Below, piece after piece: positions 17,418 to 27,340 of a stretch of 64,000 nucleotides of DNA (positions within the stretch are counted from its first letter, which is position 1; every line of letters begins with the position of its first letter). The notes below the pieces were generated by a model. It saw only the letters and a program-made list of their open reading frames with translations, was not told where the DNA came from and made no database searches. The stretch is from UBA5287 sp041672395. Its GTDB lineage: Bacteria; Bacteroidota; Bacteroidia; Bacteroidales; Dysgonomonadaceae. The stretch is taken from assembly GCA_041672395.1 (NCBI GenBank), contig JBAYZS010000006.1:15444-79443 (forward strand), in the 5' to 3' direction. The position numbers were made by a program, and so were the translations under genes.

Positions 17418-18692
17418 ATGAATGTTTTACTGCTCGGATCAGGTGGACGTGAACATGCGCTTGCATGGAAATTGCGTGAAAGTAAACTTCTTAATAATCT
17501 TTTTATTGCTCCCGGAAACGCCGGTACAGCAACAATAGGTGAGAATGTTGAACTGTCGATTACCGACTTTGAAGTCATAAAAGAATTTTCGCTGAACAAC
17601 AATATAGATATGATTGTTGTGGGACCAGAAGACCCTTTGGTAGAAGGGATATTTGATTATTTCAGAGAGGACGAAGATATCTGCCACATTGCTGTTATTG
17701 GTCCGTCCAGAAGAGGTGCCAAATTAGAGGGAAGCAAAGATTTCGCAAAAGAATTTATGATTCGTCATAACATACCCACAGCCAAATTTTTTACAGTAAC
17801 ACTTGAGAATTATGACGAAGGAAATCAATTTTTAGAATCTCTCTCAGCTCCATACGTACTAAAAGCAGATGGCTTAGCCGCAGGAAAAGGTGTGTTAATC
17901 ACTGAAAACCTAAATGAAGCCAAACATATTCTTTATGATATGCTCAACGGTCAGTTTGGCGAAGCAAGTAAGAAAGTTGTGATTGAAGAATATTTGTCGG
18001 GCATAGAATGTTCTGTATTTGTACTGACCGATGGAAAATCGTATAAGATTTTACCGGTAGCAAAAGACTATAAACGAGTAGGGGAGGGAGATACAGGATT
18101 AAACACCGGAGGAATGGGGGCTGTTTCTCCAGTGCCATTTGCTGATGAGGTTTTCATGCAAAAAGTGGAGGAACAGATTATAATACCAACAATTGACGGA
18201 ATAGACGACGAGAGCATTCGTTATAAAGGATTTATTTTTATCGGTTTGATGAATGTTGGTGGTGAACCAAAAGTGATAGAGTATAATGTGAGGCTTGGAG
18301 ATCCTGAGACAGAGGTTGTTATACCTCGTATCAAATCCGATTTATTATATTTGTTCTGTCAGGTTGCTCTTCAAAAACTTGGTTCAACAGAAATTGAAAT
18401 AGACACGAGATATGCAACAACCATAATGATGGTTTCAGGCGGATATCCCGGAAGTTATGAAAAAGGAAAAGCAATTACCGGCTTAGATAAAATAACCGAC
18501 AGTATTGTTTTTCATGCAGGCACAAAAGCAAAAGATCATGATAATGTTGTAACTTCGGGCGGTAGAGTGCTAAGTGTTACATCGTTAGGTGACACTCTGC
18601 TTGAAGCATTAGCCCTTTCTTATAAGAATATTGAGGAAATTGATTTCGAACAAAAGTACTACAGAAAAGATATTGGTTTAGATTTATTATAA
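17418..18692 (+). CDS. purD: Phosphoribosylamine-glycine ligase
   Basis: From ATG 17418 the protein has 424 residues, normal for PurD, the ATP-grasp enzyme that joins glycine to phosphoribosylamine in purine synthesis. The N-terminal MNVLLLGSGGREHALAWKL is the family signature, and an upstream ATG at 17391 adds only non-conserved residues. Other motifs are KADGLAAGKGVLI (ATP-binding), NTGGMGAVSP and the metal site EYNVRLGDPETEVVIPRI. Only 3 bases separate its stop from the next ATG, so the membrane protein gene downstream is translationally coupled. Confidence 0.97.
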   Translation: MNVLLLGSGGREHALAWKLRESKLLNNLFIAPGNAGTATIGENVELSITDFEVIKEFSLNNNIDMIVVGPEDPLVEGIFDYFREDEDICHIAVIGPSRRGAKLEGSKDFAKEFMIRHNIPTAKFFTVTLENYDEGNQFLESLSAPYVLKADGLAAGKGVLITENLNEAKHILYDMLNGQFGEASKKVVIEEYLSGIECSVFVLTDGKSYKILPVAKDYKRVGEGDTGLNTGGMGAVSPVPFADEVFMQKVEEQIIIPTIDGIDDESIRYKGFIFIGLMNVGGEPKVIEYNVRLGDPETEVVIPRIKSDLLYLFCQVALQKLGSTEIEIDTRYATTIMMVSGGYPGSYEKGKAITGLDKITDSIVFHAGTKAKDHDNVVTSGGRVLSVTSLGDTLLEALALSYKNIEEIDFEQKYYRKDIGLDLL

Positions 18693-18695
18693 AGA

Positions 18696-19712
18696 ATGAA
18701 TTCAACAGTAAAAAAATTCAAAACAATCATTATTGAATCACGTCTTTTTAGTGTGATTGCAATTGTCATTGTTCTATTGATGAGGTATTTAATGTTCAAT
18801 CAGCTGGGAGTGATTGAATATAAATCGGTAAACTCCAGCTATTTATGGGAAGTCATCGCTCCCTTTTTTGCTGATCCCTGGACTTCATTTATTTTGAGCA
18901 CAATTTGTGTGTTCATTATCGCAATTATTTTATCGCAGTTGAATGTCAAGTACGGATTAATCAGAGGCAGATCAAATTTTCCACTAGTAATTCCATTAAT
19001 TCTTTTCAGCCTGCATCCATTCACACTGTCCATCAGCCCCGATTTATTGGCTACAATCTTTATATTGTGGGCAATGATGCCTTTAACTAATTCATATCAA
19101 AGCTCCAGGTCTCAAAAATATTCTTTTCAAGCCTCGGTATTGATTTCTATAGCCGGAGTTTTTCAGGTATATGCTCTCATGTTCATACTATTATGGTGGA
19201 TTGGTCAGCGAATGATGAATGCAATAACGGCAAGGTCTTTTTTCTCATCATTACTAGGAGTAATATTAGTTTATATCTTTGTTTTTTCACTGTTTGTTTT
19301 TGGAGATAATATCAGTGGATTTTTATTACCATTTTATTCATTTGGAAACATTGATTTTGGGAATTACTGGTTTTTGACAGTACCACAATGGGGATTTATT
19401 GTACTTCTGCTAATCATGATTATAAGTCATATAGTAATTGATTTCAAACACTTTTTCAGAGATAAAGTGCTCACTCAGAAAATTATCACATTTAGTATTG
19501 TATTAATTATATTCTCCATAATTGTTCAGATTGCCTATTTTGATCATAGTCTTTTATGGTTACAAGTTATTCTATCTTTATTATCCTTGATTATTTCACA
19601 TTACTATTCCACTACAACAGATAAATGGGGTGTTTATTTCTTTTTCATCATATTAGTTATTTTAACTTCATACTTTTGTATTAAATGCTATACAAACTTA
19701 TCCCCTTTTTAA
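18696..19712 (+). CDS. Polytopic membrane protein of unknown function
   Basis: A 338-residue hydrophobic protein with about 9-10 membrane segments and short loops, no signal peptide beyond the first segment. It resembles the uncharacterised DUF6427-type membrane proteins of Bacteroidetes in length and layout, but no diagnostic motif can be read. Its ATG comes 3 bases after the purD stop, so it depends on purD transcription; no functional link to purine synthesis is evident. Confidence 0.75.
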   Translation: MNSTVKKFKTIIIESRLFSVIAIVIVLLMRYLMFNQLGVIEYKSVNSSYLWEVIAPFFADPWTSFILSTICVFIIAIILSQLNVKYGLIRGRSNFPLVIPLILFSLHPFTLSISPDLLATIFILWAMMPLTNSYQSSRSQKYSFQASVLISIAGVFQVYALMFILLWWIGQRMMNAITARSFFSSLLGVILVYIFVFSLFVFGDNISGFLLPFYSFGNIDFGNYWFLTVPQWGFIVLLLIMIISHIVIDFKHFFRDKVLTQKIITFSIVLIIFSIIVQIAYFDHSLLWLQVILSLLSLIISHYYSTTTDKWGVYFFFIILVILTSYFCIKCYTNLSPF

Positions 19713-19752
19713 GTCTTTGTTTATTAGGTTATTAGAGCGCTTTTGAGAGATA

Positions 19753-20703
19753 ATGAAAATAATAAATATTACTTCGGTTGACACACATCAGGAAATAATT
19801 GAGAGTGTTGCAACTATGGGCTTTTTTGATGGAGTTCATCTGGGACATCGCTTTTTGATAGATCAAGTCAAGAAAGAAGCACAACGTTTGGGACTTCCAT
19901 CTGCAGTGATTACTTTTCCAGTTCATCCCCGCAAAGTTTTGCAACAAGAATATCAGCCGGCTTTGTTGTGTGGTTATGACGAAAAGTTGCATCAGCTTGC
20001 TACCACAGGTATTGATTACTGTTTTAGTTTGCCTTTTACAACGGAGCTTTCTCAGATAACTGCTAACGAGTTTATTGTGAATGTGCTAAACAAACGACTT
20101 GGAGTCCAAACTTTATTTGTTGGTCACGACCATCGTTTTGGACACAATCGTGAAGAAAGTTTTGTCGAATATCAGAGATATGGAGAGGCTGTTGGAATGA
20201 ATGTTATTCAGGCGCAAGAATATCGACATGAAGAGCATTCCATAAGTTCCAGCAGGATAAGAACTTTACTAAAAGAGGGAAATGTGACTGAGGCAAACGC
20301 CTTGTTATCCTATAATTATAATATATCTGGGAAAATTATTGAAGGCTTTCAGGTTGGGCGTACCATTGGTTTTCCTACAGCCAATATTAAGGCATGGGAA
20401 AAATACAAAGTGATTCCGCTATTAGGTGTATATGCCGTGAAAGTGCATCTGGCAGACAGCAAAGTCTATGGGGGAATGTTATATATTGGAAAGCGCCCCA
20501 CACTACACGAAGATTTGGAGATAAGTGTCGAAGTAAATATTTTTGACTTTGAAGGGAACTTATATAATCAGAGTCTTACTGTTGAATTCATTGATTTTAT
20601 CCGTTCCGATGAGAAATTTGACACGATGGAAGAGCTGACCACTCAGATTCAGGTGGATAAAAAAAATGTGATGGCACGTTTAAAAAATACCCCTTTGGTT
20701 TAG
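19753..20703 (+). CDS. ribF: Bifunctional riboflavin kinase / FAD synthetase
   Basis: The 316-residue protein has the two RibF domains. The N-terminal FMN adenylyltransferase domain (about 18-180) shows ATMGFFDGVHLGH, GHDHRFG and SSSRIRTLL; the C-terminal riboflavin kinase domain (about 185-310) shows the GRTIGFPTANI ATP-binding motif. It makes FMN and FAD from riboflavin. Its 3' end overlaps the convergent mltG gene by 24 bases. Confidence 0.97.
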   Translation: MKIINITSVDTHQEIIESVATMGFFDGVHLGHRFLIDQVKKEAQRLGLPSAVITFPVHPRKVLQQEYQPALLCGYDEKLHQLATTGIDYCFSLPFTTELSQITANEFIVNVLNKRLGVQTLFVGHDHRFGHNREESFVEYQRYGEAVGMNVIQAQEYRHEEHSISSSRIRTLLKEGNVTEANALLSYNYNISGKIIEGFQVGRTIGFPTANIKAWEKYKVIPLLGVYAVKVHLADSKVYGGMLYIGKRPTLHEDLEISVEVNIFDFEGNLYNQSLTVEFIDFIRSDEKFDTMEELTTQIQVDKKNVMARLKNTPLV

Positions 20704-21723
20704 GGCGCGCTGGTATCGGGCTGCATTTGCGTTATGCTCTGCAAGATTAGTAGCAAAATTGTGCCTTCCCGATAAATCCTCTTTTGCGCACATATACAAA
20801 TAATTATTGTTTTGAGCGTTAAGTGTTCCATCAATAGCTTTGATGGAGGGAACACGAATGGGGCCAGGAGGTAATCCGCTGATTTTATATGTGTTGTATG
20901 GAGAATCTGTCTCCAGGTGTTTGAACAAGATGCGTTTCAATGAAAAATCACCCACAGCAAACTTGACTGTTGGATCAGCTTGAAGGGGAATATTTTTTTT
21001 GATTCTATTCAGATATAATCCTGCTACCACAGGATATTCATCGGTATAAGTACATTCTTCTTCAACAATAGAAGCAAGAGTGGATACATCTGTTTGAGAT
21101 AGTCCTAATTTTTCTGCTTTTGATTTTCTTTCGTTATTCCAAAACTCGTCGTACTCCTTTTTCAATCGTTTGAGCAAATTATCTATGCTTGAGTCCCAGT
21201 AAACTTCATAGGTGTTGGGAATAAACATGGTAACTATGGTGTTTGAATTGAATCCCAGCGTTTTAACTTTTGCAGAATCATTTAGTGTAGACAGTAATTC
21301 TGTGCTGTCTATCATAAGTTGTGATGCAATTCTACCCGAAAGATCTTCTTTTGTACGTATATTATTAAATGTAATACTTAGCGGACTTTGGTTTCCCGAG
21401 CGCAGTTTTCTGATAAATTCAATTGTTGATTCACCTTTTTTTAGTTCATACCTACCTGTTCGCATATTATTTTTATAGTTCATTTTATCTGCAAACAGTC
21501 GGAAGGTCTTGTCTGAGGCCAAATCGGCCTTTTCTTCAAGTTGGTTGATAATGTCGTCAAAATTCTTGTTGCCATCAATAAAAATGTAAACCGATTCAGT
21601 ATTTCGAAATTGCTTATAAAGCATGTTGTAAACGGAAATACCCGTGATTGCAAGCATAAAAAAGATTATCGCTAATGAAAAAGCAATAAACCTTGTACAT
21701 TTTATTTTGGTTGATGATCCCAT
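20680..21723 (-). CDS. mltG: Endolytic murein transglycosylase MltG (YceG-like)
   Basis: From ATG 21723 the protein has 347 residues: a short cytoplasmic tail, one membrane segment (about 10-30), then a periplasmic YceG domain. Family signatures are TLASIVEEECTYTDEYPVVA, which holds the catalytic Glu, IPLQADPTVKFAVG and SGLPPGPIRVPS. MltG cuts nascent glycan strands and sets their length. An upstream in-frame ATG at 21822 lies inside the promoter region of the divergent tRNA-Ser and is unlikely. Convergent overlap with ribF is 24 bases. Confidence 0.94.
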   Translation of the reverse strand: MGSSTKIKCTRFIAFSLAIIFFMLAITGISVYNMLYKQFRNTESVYIFIDGNKNFDDIINQLEEKADLASDKTFRLFADKMNYKNNMRTGRYELKKGESTIEFIRKLRSGNQSPLSITFNNIRTKEDLSGRIASQLMIDSTELLSTLNDSAKVKTLGFNSNTIVTMFIPNTYEVYWDSSIDNLLKRLKKEYDEFWNNERKSKAEKLGLSQTDVSTLASIVEEECTYTDEYPVVAGLYLNRIKKNIPLQADPTVKFAVGDFSLKRILFKHLETDSPYNTYKISGLPPGPIRVPSIKAIDGTLNAQNNNYLYMCAKEDLSGRHNFATNLAEHNANAARYQRALNQRGIF

Positions 21724-21787
21724 TGACGATGATTCTTTAAAAATTGAGACAAATGTATAAAGATTCCTGAGAAAAAAACGCAAAAAC

Positions 21788-21819
21788 TTTGACAAGTTTA
21801 AAACAATCTTGTATCTTTG
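21788..21819 (+). promoter_or_regulatory. Strong promoter of tRNA-Ser
   Basis: TTTG (21788-21791), 20 bases, then TATCTTTG (21812-21819): an exact Bacteroidetes consensus, 19 bases before the tRNA 5' end. Confidence 0.85.
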
Positions 21820-21837
21820 CACCTAATTCAGCAATCA

Positions 21838-21924
21838 GGAAGTTTGGGTGAGTGGCTGAAACCAGCAGTTTGCTAAACTGCCGTGCGGGTAACTGTACCG
21901 GGGGTTCGAATCCCCCAGCTTCCG
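21838..21924 (+). tRNA. tRNA-Ser (GCT anticodon)
   Basis: An 87-nt class II tRNA: acceptor GGAAGTT/AGCTTCC (one G-T pair), anticodon stem GCAGT/ACTGC with loop TTGCTAA (GCT), a long variable arm, and T arm GGGGG/CCCCC with TTCGAAT. Discriminator base G, CCA not encoded. Confidence 0.97.
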
Positions 21925-21925
21925 C

Positions 21926-21961
21926 AAAAATCTCGTAATATTTTTATTACGAGATTTTTTG
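21926..21961 (+). terminator. Intrinsic terminator after tRNA-Ser
   Basis: A 15-bp inverted repeat AAAAATCTCGTAATA / TATTACGAGATTTTT with a 4-base loop ends in a T run, starting 2 bases after the tRNA. Confidence 0.85.
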
Positions 21962-22114
21962 TTTAGTGAATTCTGAAAACCTTTTATTTTTATCTGTCTT
22001 TTCTCTATTTACTCAAAATGGTCTCCCCACATTCCTGAAACGCTCTCAAATAGGTAAAAGACATAAATTGTTTAAAAAATATGTTGTATAACATGTTTAT
22101 AAGAATATTTGTTG

Positions 22115-22122
22115 TATCTTTG
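22115..22122 (+). promoter_or_regulatory. Promoter -7 element of the 47-aa small gene
   Basis: TATCTTTG followed by TAC, about 120 bases before the small ORF, predicts an unusually long 5' leader. The -33 region is not consensus. Confidence 0.6.
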
Positions 22123-22241
22123 TACTGATTTTAATGGCAAGCGAGTTATTAAGATTCAGAACTAGGTTATTAAAACATATTGTATGAAGCTTCTTAAACG
22201 AGGTTGCCGATAATCATTAACTATTAAAAAAAGGAGTTATT

Positions 22242-22385
22242 ATGGGTATCAACAAACCAAAAAAAGAAGAAATTCTTGCTCAAATAAAGTATTTAGAAAA
22301 GAATATCTTTAACGGGTCTTCTGTTTACAGAACAAACAGACTTAGCAGACTCAGAGCATTAAAATCAAGATTGCTGCTTAAATAA
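22242..22385 (+). CDS. Small basic protein, 47 aa, function unknown
   Basis: ATG at 22242 is preceded by the clear Shine-Dalgarno AAAGGAG (22229-22235), rare in this window, and the frame stays open for 47 codons to TAA. The product starts MGINKPKKEEILAQIKYLEK, then NGSSVYRTNRLSRLRALKSR: two amphipathic, Lys/Arg-rich helices with no membrane segment. It has its own promoter box at 22115 and its own terminator at 22487, so it is a stand-alone gene. I do not recognise the family; a basic helical protein of this size could bind RNA or ribosomes, which is a guess. Confidence 0.7.
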   Translation: MGINKPKKEEILAQIKYLEKNIFNGSSVYRTNRLSRLRALKSRLLLK

Positions 22386-22486
22386 GCCGAGCAATCAAAA
22401 AGAAATCAATTTTCTAAGCTGAGTAATCTTAATTGATTACAGACGCTTTTGTTTTCGAAATTAATTTAACAAAATATATTCATCTG

Positions 22487-22511
22487 CCGTTCCTATCAGG
22501 ACGGTTTTTTT
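22487..22511 (+). terminator. Intrinsic terminator after the small gene
   Basis: CCGTTC / GGACGG (one T-G pair) around a short loop, followed by TTTTTTT. It lies about 100 bases after the small ORF stop. Confidence 0.75.
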
Positions 22512-22583
22512 GTGCCCATACGCTAAATGGGATTAGATAATCAAAAACTCAAGTCATTACGATAACAAAGCACTTTTTTTATG

Positions 22584-22591
22584 TATATTTG
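22584..22591 (+). promoter_or_regulatory. Promoter -7 element of the aminotransferase gene
   Basis: TATATTTG followed by CACC, 30 bases before the ATG at 22622. Confidence 0.55.
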
Positions 22592-22621
22592 CACCTTAAT
22601 TAAACAAATAGATATTTTTAT

Positions 22622-23815
22622 ATGAATCCACTATCTGCAAGATTGACTTCGCTTTCGCCATCAGAAACGTTTGCGATGTCGCAAAAAAGCAATGAATTGA
22701 AGGCTCAGGGAATTGACGTAATTAATTTAAGTGTAGGTGAACCGGATTTTAATACACCTGATCATATTAAAGAGGCTGCCAAAAATGCTGTCGATAATAA
22801 TTTTTCGTTTTATTCTCCTGTTCAGGGCTTTCTTGATCTCAGAAAAGCTATCTGCGATAAGCTAAAAATAGAGAATCAATTGGATTATACACCTGATCAA
22901 ATTATTGTATCAAATGGTGCAAAGCAATCGCTTTGTAATGTGATTCTTGCATTAGTGAATCGTGATGAGGAGGTTATTATTCCTGCTCCTTATTGGGTGA
23001 GTTATCCGCAAATGGTGAAACTGGCCGAAGGCAAGCCCGTCTATGTTTACGCAGGTATAGATCAGAGCTTTAAAATAACTGCTCAACAGTTGGAAAAAGC
23101 GATAACGACTAAGACCAAAGCATTGATACTTTGCTCTCCTTCAAATCCTACAGGAAGTGTCTATTCTAAAGAAGAACTGAAATCGCTGGCCGATGTGCTG
23201 GCTAAACATCCTAATATTTTTGTTATCTCTGACGAGATTTATGAGCATATCAATTATGTTGGTAAGCATGAGAGTATCGCTCAATTTGAGGAAATTCGCG
23301 ACCGTGTGATTATAGTGAACGGTGTGTCAAAGGGTTATGCAATGACGGGATGGCGCATCGGATGGATTGCCGGACCAAAATGGATCGCTTCAGCATGTAA
23401 TATGCTGCAGGGACAATATACTTCGGGACCTTCTTCTATTTCACAGAAAGCGGCACTGGCAGCTTATCTGGGTGATCAAACTTGTGTAGAAGATATGCGA
23501 AAAGTTTTTGAGAGAAGAATGAAAATGGGCGTGCGTTTATTGCGCGAAATACCGGGATTGGAAGTGAACGAACCGCAGGGAGCTTTTTATATATTCCCCG
23601 ATTGCCAAAGCTTTTTGGGTAAATCGTACAAAGGACAAATTATGAATACTGCAACTGATTTGGCTATGTTTCTTTTGGAAAAAGGACATGTGGCTTGCGT
23701 TGGTGGTGATGCATTCGGTGCTCCGGGCTGTATTCGTCTTTCGTATGCTACATCTGATGATAAGCTGGAAATAGCCATAAAAAGAATAAAAGAGACGTTG
23801 GGTAAGTTGGATTAA
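22622..23815 (+). CDS. Aspartate aminotransferase, class I PLP enzyme
   Basis: The 397-residue protein is a fold-type I aminotransferase of subgroup I-gamma. Visible are NLSVGEPDFNTPDHIKEAA near the start, SNGAKQ (PLP phosphate), ILCSPSNPTGSVYS with the PLP-contacting Asn, VISDEIYEHI with the Asp that pairs with the pyridine nitrogen, and the Schiff-base Lys in NGVSKGYAMTGWRIGW, plus the substrate Arg in GCIRLSYATS. It most likely interconverts aspartate and oxaloacetate with 2-oxoglutarate; other amino-acid substrates are possible. It is 19 bases upstream of ileS. Confidence 0.93.
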   Translation: MNPLSARLTSLSPSETFAMSQKSNELKAQGIDVINLSVGEPDFNTPDHIKEAAKNAVDNNFSFYSPVQGFLDLRKAICDKLKIENQLDYTPDQIIVSNGAKQSLCNVILALVNRDEEVIIPAPYWVSYPQMVKLAEGKPVYVYAGIDQSFKITAQQLEKAITTKTKALILCSPSNPTGSVYSKEELKSLADVLAKHPNIFVISDEIYEHINYVGKHESIAQFEEIRDRVIIVNGVSKGYAMTGWRIGWIAGPKWIASACNMLQGQYTSGPSSISQKAALAAYLGDQTCVEDMRKVFERRMKMGVRLLREIPGLEVNEPQGAFYIFPDCQSFLGKSYKGQIMNTATDLAMFLLEKGHVACVGGDAFGAPGCIRLSYATSDDKLEIAIKRIKETLGKLD

Positions 23816-23834
23816 AGGTGTAAAGTCATTAAAA

Positions 23835-26800
23835 ATGAGTAAGAGATTTGCAGAATATAATCATCTGGATCTTTCAGAAGTCAATAAAGAGGTCTTAAAG
23901 GTTTGGAGTGATGAGAGTGTTTTTCAGAAGTCATTGGATATCCGTGAAGGGCACCCTGAATTTGTGTTTTATGAAGGTCCTCCATCCGCCAACGGCATGC
24001 CGGGAATTCATCATGTGATGGCGCGTGCGATAAAAGATATTTTTTGTCGCTACAAAACCATGCAAGGTTTTCTTGTTAAACGCAAAGCTGGTTGGGACAC
24101 ACATGGACTTCCAGTAGAGCTGAGTGTTGAGAAAAAGCTCGGTATCACCAAGGTGGATATCGGCAAATCCATTACCGTTGAGGAATACAATGCCGCTTGT
24201 AGGAAAGAGGTGATGAGATATACCAAAGAATGGGAAGATCTTACTGAGAAAATGGGATACTGGGTGGATATGGATAATCCATATATTACCTATGATAATA
24301 AATATATTGAGACAGTTTGGTATCTGCTCAAAGTGTTGTATAAGAAAGGACTTTTGTATAAAGGTTATACTATTCAACCTTACTCACCGGCTGCAGGAAC
24401 GGGATTGAGCTCTCATGAACTAAATCAACCCGGATGCTATCGGGATGTAAAAGATACTACTTGCACGGCGCAGTTCAAGATAAAGAATCCGATGGTCGGG
24501 ATGCCCGACTTTGGAGAGGCTTTCTTCTTGGCCTGGACTACAACACCATGGACTTTACCATCAAATGTTCTTTTGGCGGTAGGGGCAAAAATTGATTATG
24601 TTGCTGTTCAGACGTATAATATCTATACAGGTAAACCAATAACAGTGGTGTTGGCAAAAGCACTGCTTAATGCATATTTTCCTGAAAAAAATGCATCATT
24701 ACCGTTTGAAGATTATCAAATTGGTGATAAGCATGTGCCTTATCGTGTGTTGGATAAAGTATGGAAAGGCTCTGAAATTGAAGGACTTGAATATGAACAA
24801 TTGATGCCTTGGGTGAAGGCTTCGGATAACGCTTTTCGTGTGGTTACGGGAGATTTCGTTACTACTGAAGACGGTACGGGAATAGTTCATATCGCACCTA
24901 CTTTTGGTGCTGATGATGCTAAAATTGGGAAAGAATATGATGTCCCGGGGTTGATGTTGCTGGACAAAGACGGGAATCTACGACCTATGGTGGATCTTAC
25001 CGGAAAGTATTTTAAGGTGGAAGATCTTGATCCTGAATTTGTTAAAGACAGCATGAATGTGGAACTCTACAGTGTTTATGCTGGAAGATATGTGAAAAAT
25101 GAGTATGATGAAACGCTGAACGATGATGATGCAACATTGGATATCGATTTGTCCGTTATGCTGAAACAGAATAACAGGGCTTTTAGAATCGAAAAACATG
25201 TGCACACTTATCCACATTGCTGGCGTACAGATAAACCCGTATTGTATTATCCATTAGATAGTTGGTTTGTTAAATCGACAGCAAACCGTGAAGAAATGAT
25301 GGCATTGAATGATACCATCAACTGGAAACCTCAATCTACAGGAACCGGACGTTTCGGAAAATGGTTGGAAAACCTACAGGACTGGAACTTGAGTCGCAGC
25401 CGCTATTGGGGAACGCCACTTCCGATTTGGCGTACCGAAGATGGAAAAGAGGAGATTTGCATTGGCTCTATTGAAGAGTTGCTCAATGAGATAAATAAGT
25501 CGGTATCTGTCGGTTTCATGAAGGAAAATCCTTATAAGAACTTTAAAGTAGGTGAGTACACTAACGGGAATTATGATGCTAAGAATATCGATCTTCATCG
25601 TCCGTTTGTGGATGACATTATTTTAGTTTCTGATTCGGGTAAACCTATGAAACGTGAATCTGACCTGATTGATGTGTGGTTTGATTCTGGCTCTATGCCG
25701 TTTGCTCAATTACATTATCCTTTCGAAAACAAGGAGCTAATAGATAATAATGAATTCTATCCGGCTGATTTTATCAATGAGGGTGTCGACCAAACACGCG
25801 GATGGTTTTTTACCTTGCATGCAATAAGCACAATGGTGAAAGGATCGTTGGCGTTTAAGAATGTGATATCCAGTGGATTGGTTCTTGATAAGAACGGTAA
25901 TAAGATGTCCAAACGATTGGGAAATGCGGTAGATCCGTTTACCACAATTGACAAATATGGATCGGATCCTTTGCGTTGGTACATGGTTACCAATTCATCT
26001 CCCTGGGAAAATTTACGGTTCGATGCTGAAGGTATTGAAGAGGTGCGTCGTAAGTTCTTTGGAACTTTGTATAATACGTATTCTTTCTTCTCGTTATATG
26101 CTAATGTTGATAATTTTGTAAATGATCAACCGGAAGTGCCTTATCAAAACCGCCCTGAAATTGATCGATGGATAATCTCGTTGTTAAATACTCTTATAGA
26201 GGATGTTACAACTTATTTGGATGATTACGAACCCACAAAAGCGGGGCGTGCTATTTCGGATTTTGTAAATGATAACCTCAGCAACTGGTATGTTCGCTTG
26301 AACCGTAAACGTTTTTGGGGTGGTAAAATGACAGAAGATAAATTGTCTGCTTATCAAACGCTTTATCAATGTTTGCTTACAGTAGCCAAACTTATGGCTC
26401 CTATCGCTCCCTTTTATGCTGATAAACTTTACACTGATTTGGTTTCGGTAACAGGAAGCGAAACTTTTGAATCAGTACATCTTGCTGATTTTCCAAAGAC
26501 AAATAAATCGTTTGTCGATAAAGATCTGCAAGAACAAATGTATTTAGCACAATCGGTTTCTACAATCGTTTTAGCATTGCGTCGTAAAGTAAATATCAAA
26601 GTGCGTCAGCCTTTGGCTAGAATAATGATTCCTGTTCAAGATGAATTACAAAAGAATTATTTAGAGGCAGTTGAATCGCTGATCCTGAGTGAAGTAAATG
26701 TGAAAGAACTTCATTTTGTAGATTCTGCCAATGAAATGCTGGTTAAACGCGTGAAACCCGATTTCAAAAAACTTGGTCCGCTTTACGGCAAGATAATGAA

Positions 26801-27260
26801 GAAATTAGCGACAAGCATTCAAGAAATGTCGCGTGAAGCAATAAACCAGCTAGAAAAAGAAGGCAAATATTCTTTCGATATTGAAGGACAAACAGCAGAA
26901 GTAAAGTTGGATGATGTGGAGATTATTTCGGAAGATATTCCAGGATGGTTAGTCGAAAACGAAGGCAAACTGACTGTAGCTCTTGATATAACAATATCTG
27001 ATTCACTTCATAAAGAAGGTATAGCTCGTGAATTGATAAACAGAGTTCAGAATCTTAGAAAAGCCAAGGGCTTAGAGATTACTGATCGCATAAATATTCA
27101 ACTTTCATCTAATCCTGCTTTTGACGTGGCAATAATTGAAAATACAGAATATATTAGTTCACAGGTACTTGCCGATGAATTGATTGTGTCTAATGGGCAG
27201 TTTGAAGATGAAATTGAAATCGATGATCAACCATTAACAATCACAATTGCAAAAAAATAG
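23835..27260 (+). CDS. ileS: Isoleucyl-tRNA synthetase
   Basis: The 1141-residue protein is class I IleRS of the longer, eukaryote-like type found in Bacteroidetes. The HIGH-type motif is seen as GMPGIHHVMAR, the editing (CP1) domain as AWTTTPWTLPSN, and the KMSKR motif as NGNKMSKRLGN; the anticodon-binding domain and a C-terminal extension without the zinc finger of the E. coli enzyme follow. This type is often mupirocin-resistant, which is a family expectation only. A TATCTTTG promoter box begins directly after its stop. Confidence 0.98.
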   Translation: MSKRFAEYNHLDLSEVNKEVLKVWSDESVFQKSLDIREGHPEFVFYEGPPSANGMPGIHHVMARAIKDIFCRYKTMQGFLVKRKAGWDTHGLPVELSVEKKLGITKVDIGKSITVEEYNAACRKEVMRYTKEWEDLTEKMGYWVDMDNPYITYDNKYIETVWYLLKVLYKKGLLYKGYTIQPYSPAAGTGLSSHELNQPGCYRDVKDTTCTAQFKIKNPMVGMPDFGEAFFLAWTTTPWTLPSNVLLAVGAKIDYVAVQTYNIYTGKPITVVLAKALLNAYFPEKNASLPFEDYQIGDKHVPYRVLDKVWKGSEIEGLEYEQLMPWVKASDNAFRVVTGDFVTTEDGTGIVHIAPTFGADDAKIGKEYDVPGLMLLDKDGNLRPMVDLTGKYFKVEDLDPEFVKDSMNVELYSVYAGRYVKNEYDETLNDDDATLDIDLSVMLKQNNRAFRIEKHVHTYPHCWRTDKPVLYYPLDSWFVKSTANREEMMALNDTINWKPQSTGTGRFGKWLENLQDWNLSRSRYWGTPLPIWRTEDGKEEICIGSIEELLNEINKSVSVGFMKENPYKNFKVGEYTNGNYDAKNIDLHRPFVDDIILVSDSGKPMKRESDLIDVWFDSGSMPFAQLHYPFENKELIDNNEFYPADFINEGVDQTRGWFFTLHAISTMVKGSLAFKNVISSGLVLDKNGNKMSKRLGNAVDPFTTIDKYGSDPLRWYMVTNSSPWENLRFDAEGIEEVRRKFFGTLYNTYSFFSLYANVDNFVNDQPEVPYQNRPEIDRWIISLLNTLIEDVTTYLDDYEPTKAGRAISDFVNDNLSNWYVRLNRKRFWGGKMTEDKLSAYQTLYQCLLTVAKLMAPIAPFYADKLYTDLVSVTGSETFESVHLADFPKTNKSFVDKDLQEQMYLAQSVSTIVLALRRKVNIKVRQPLARIMIPVQDELQKNYLEAVESLILSEVNVKELHFVDSANEMLVKRVKPDFKKLGPLYGKIMKKLATSIQEMSREAINQLEKEGKYSFDIEGQTAEVKLDDVEIISEDIPGWLVENEGKLTVALDITISDSLHKEGIARELINRVQNLRKAKGLEITDRINIQLSSNPAFDVAIIENTEYISSQVLADELIVSNGQFEDEIEIDDQPLTITIAKK

Positions 27261-27268
27261 TATCTTTG
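27261..27268 (+). promoter_or_regulatory. Promoter -7 element of the DksA/TraR-like gene
   Basis: TATCTTTG followed by CAC immediately after the ileS stop and 73 bases before the next ATG. Confidence 0.65.
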
Positions 27269-27340
27269 CACTTTAATTTGTATATTTGAAACAAAATAGA
27301 TAGAATCAATAATGCTAAATTTATAATCTTTTTTACTGTT

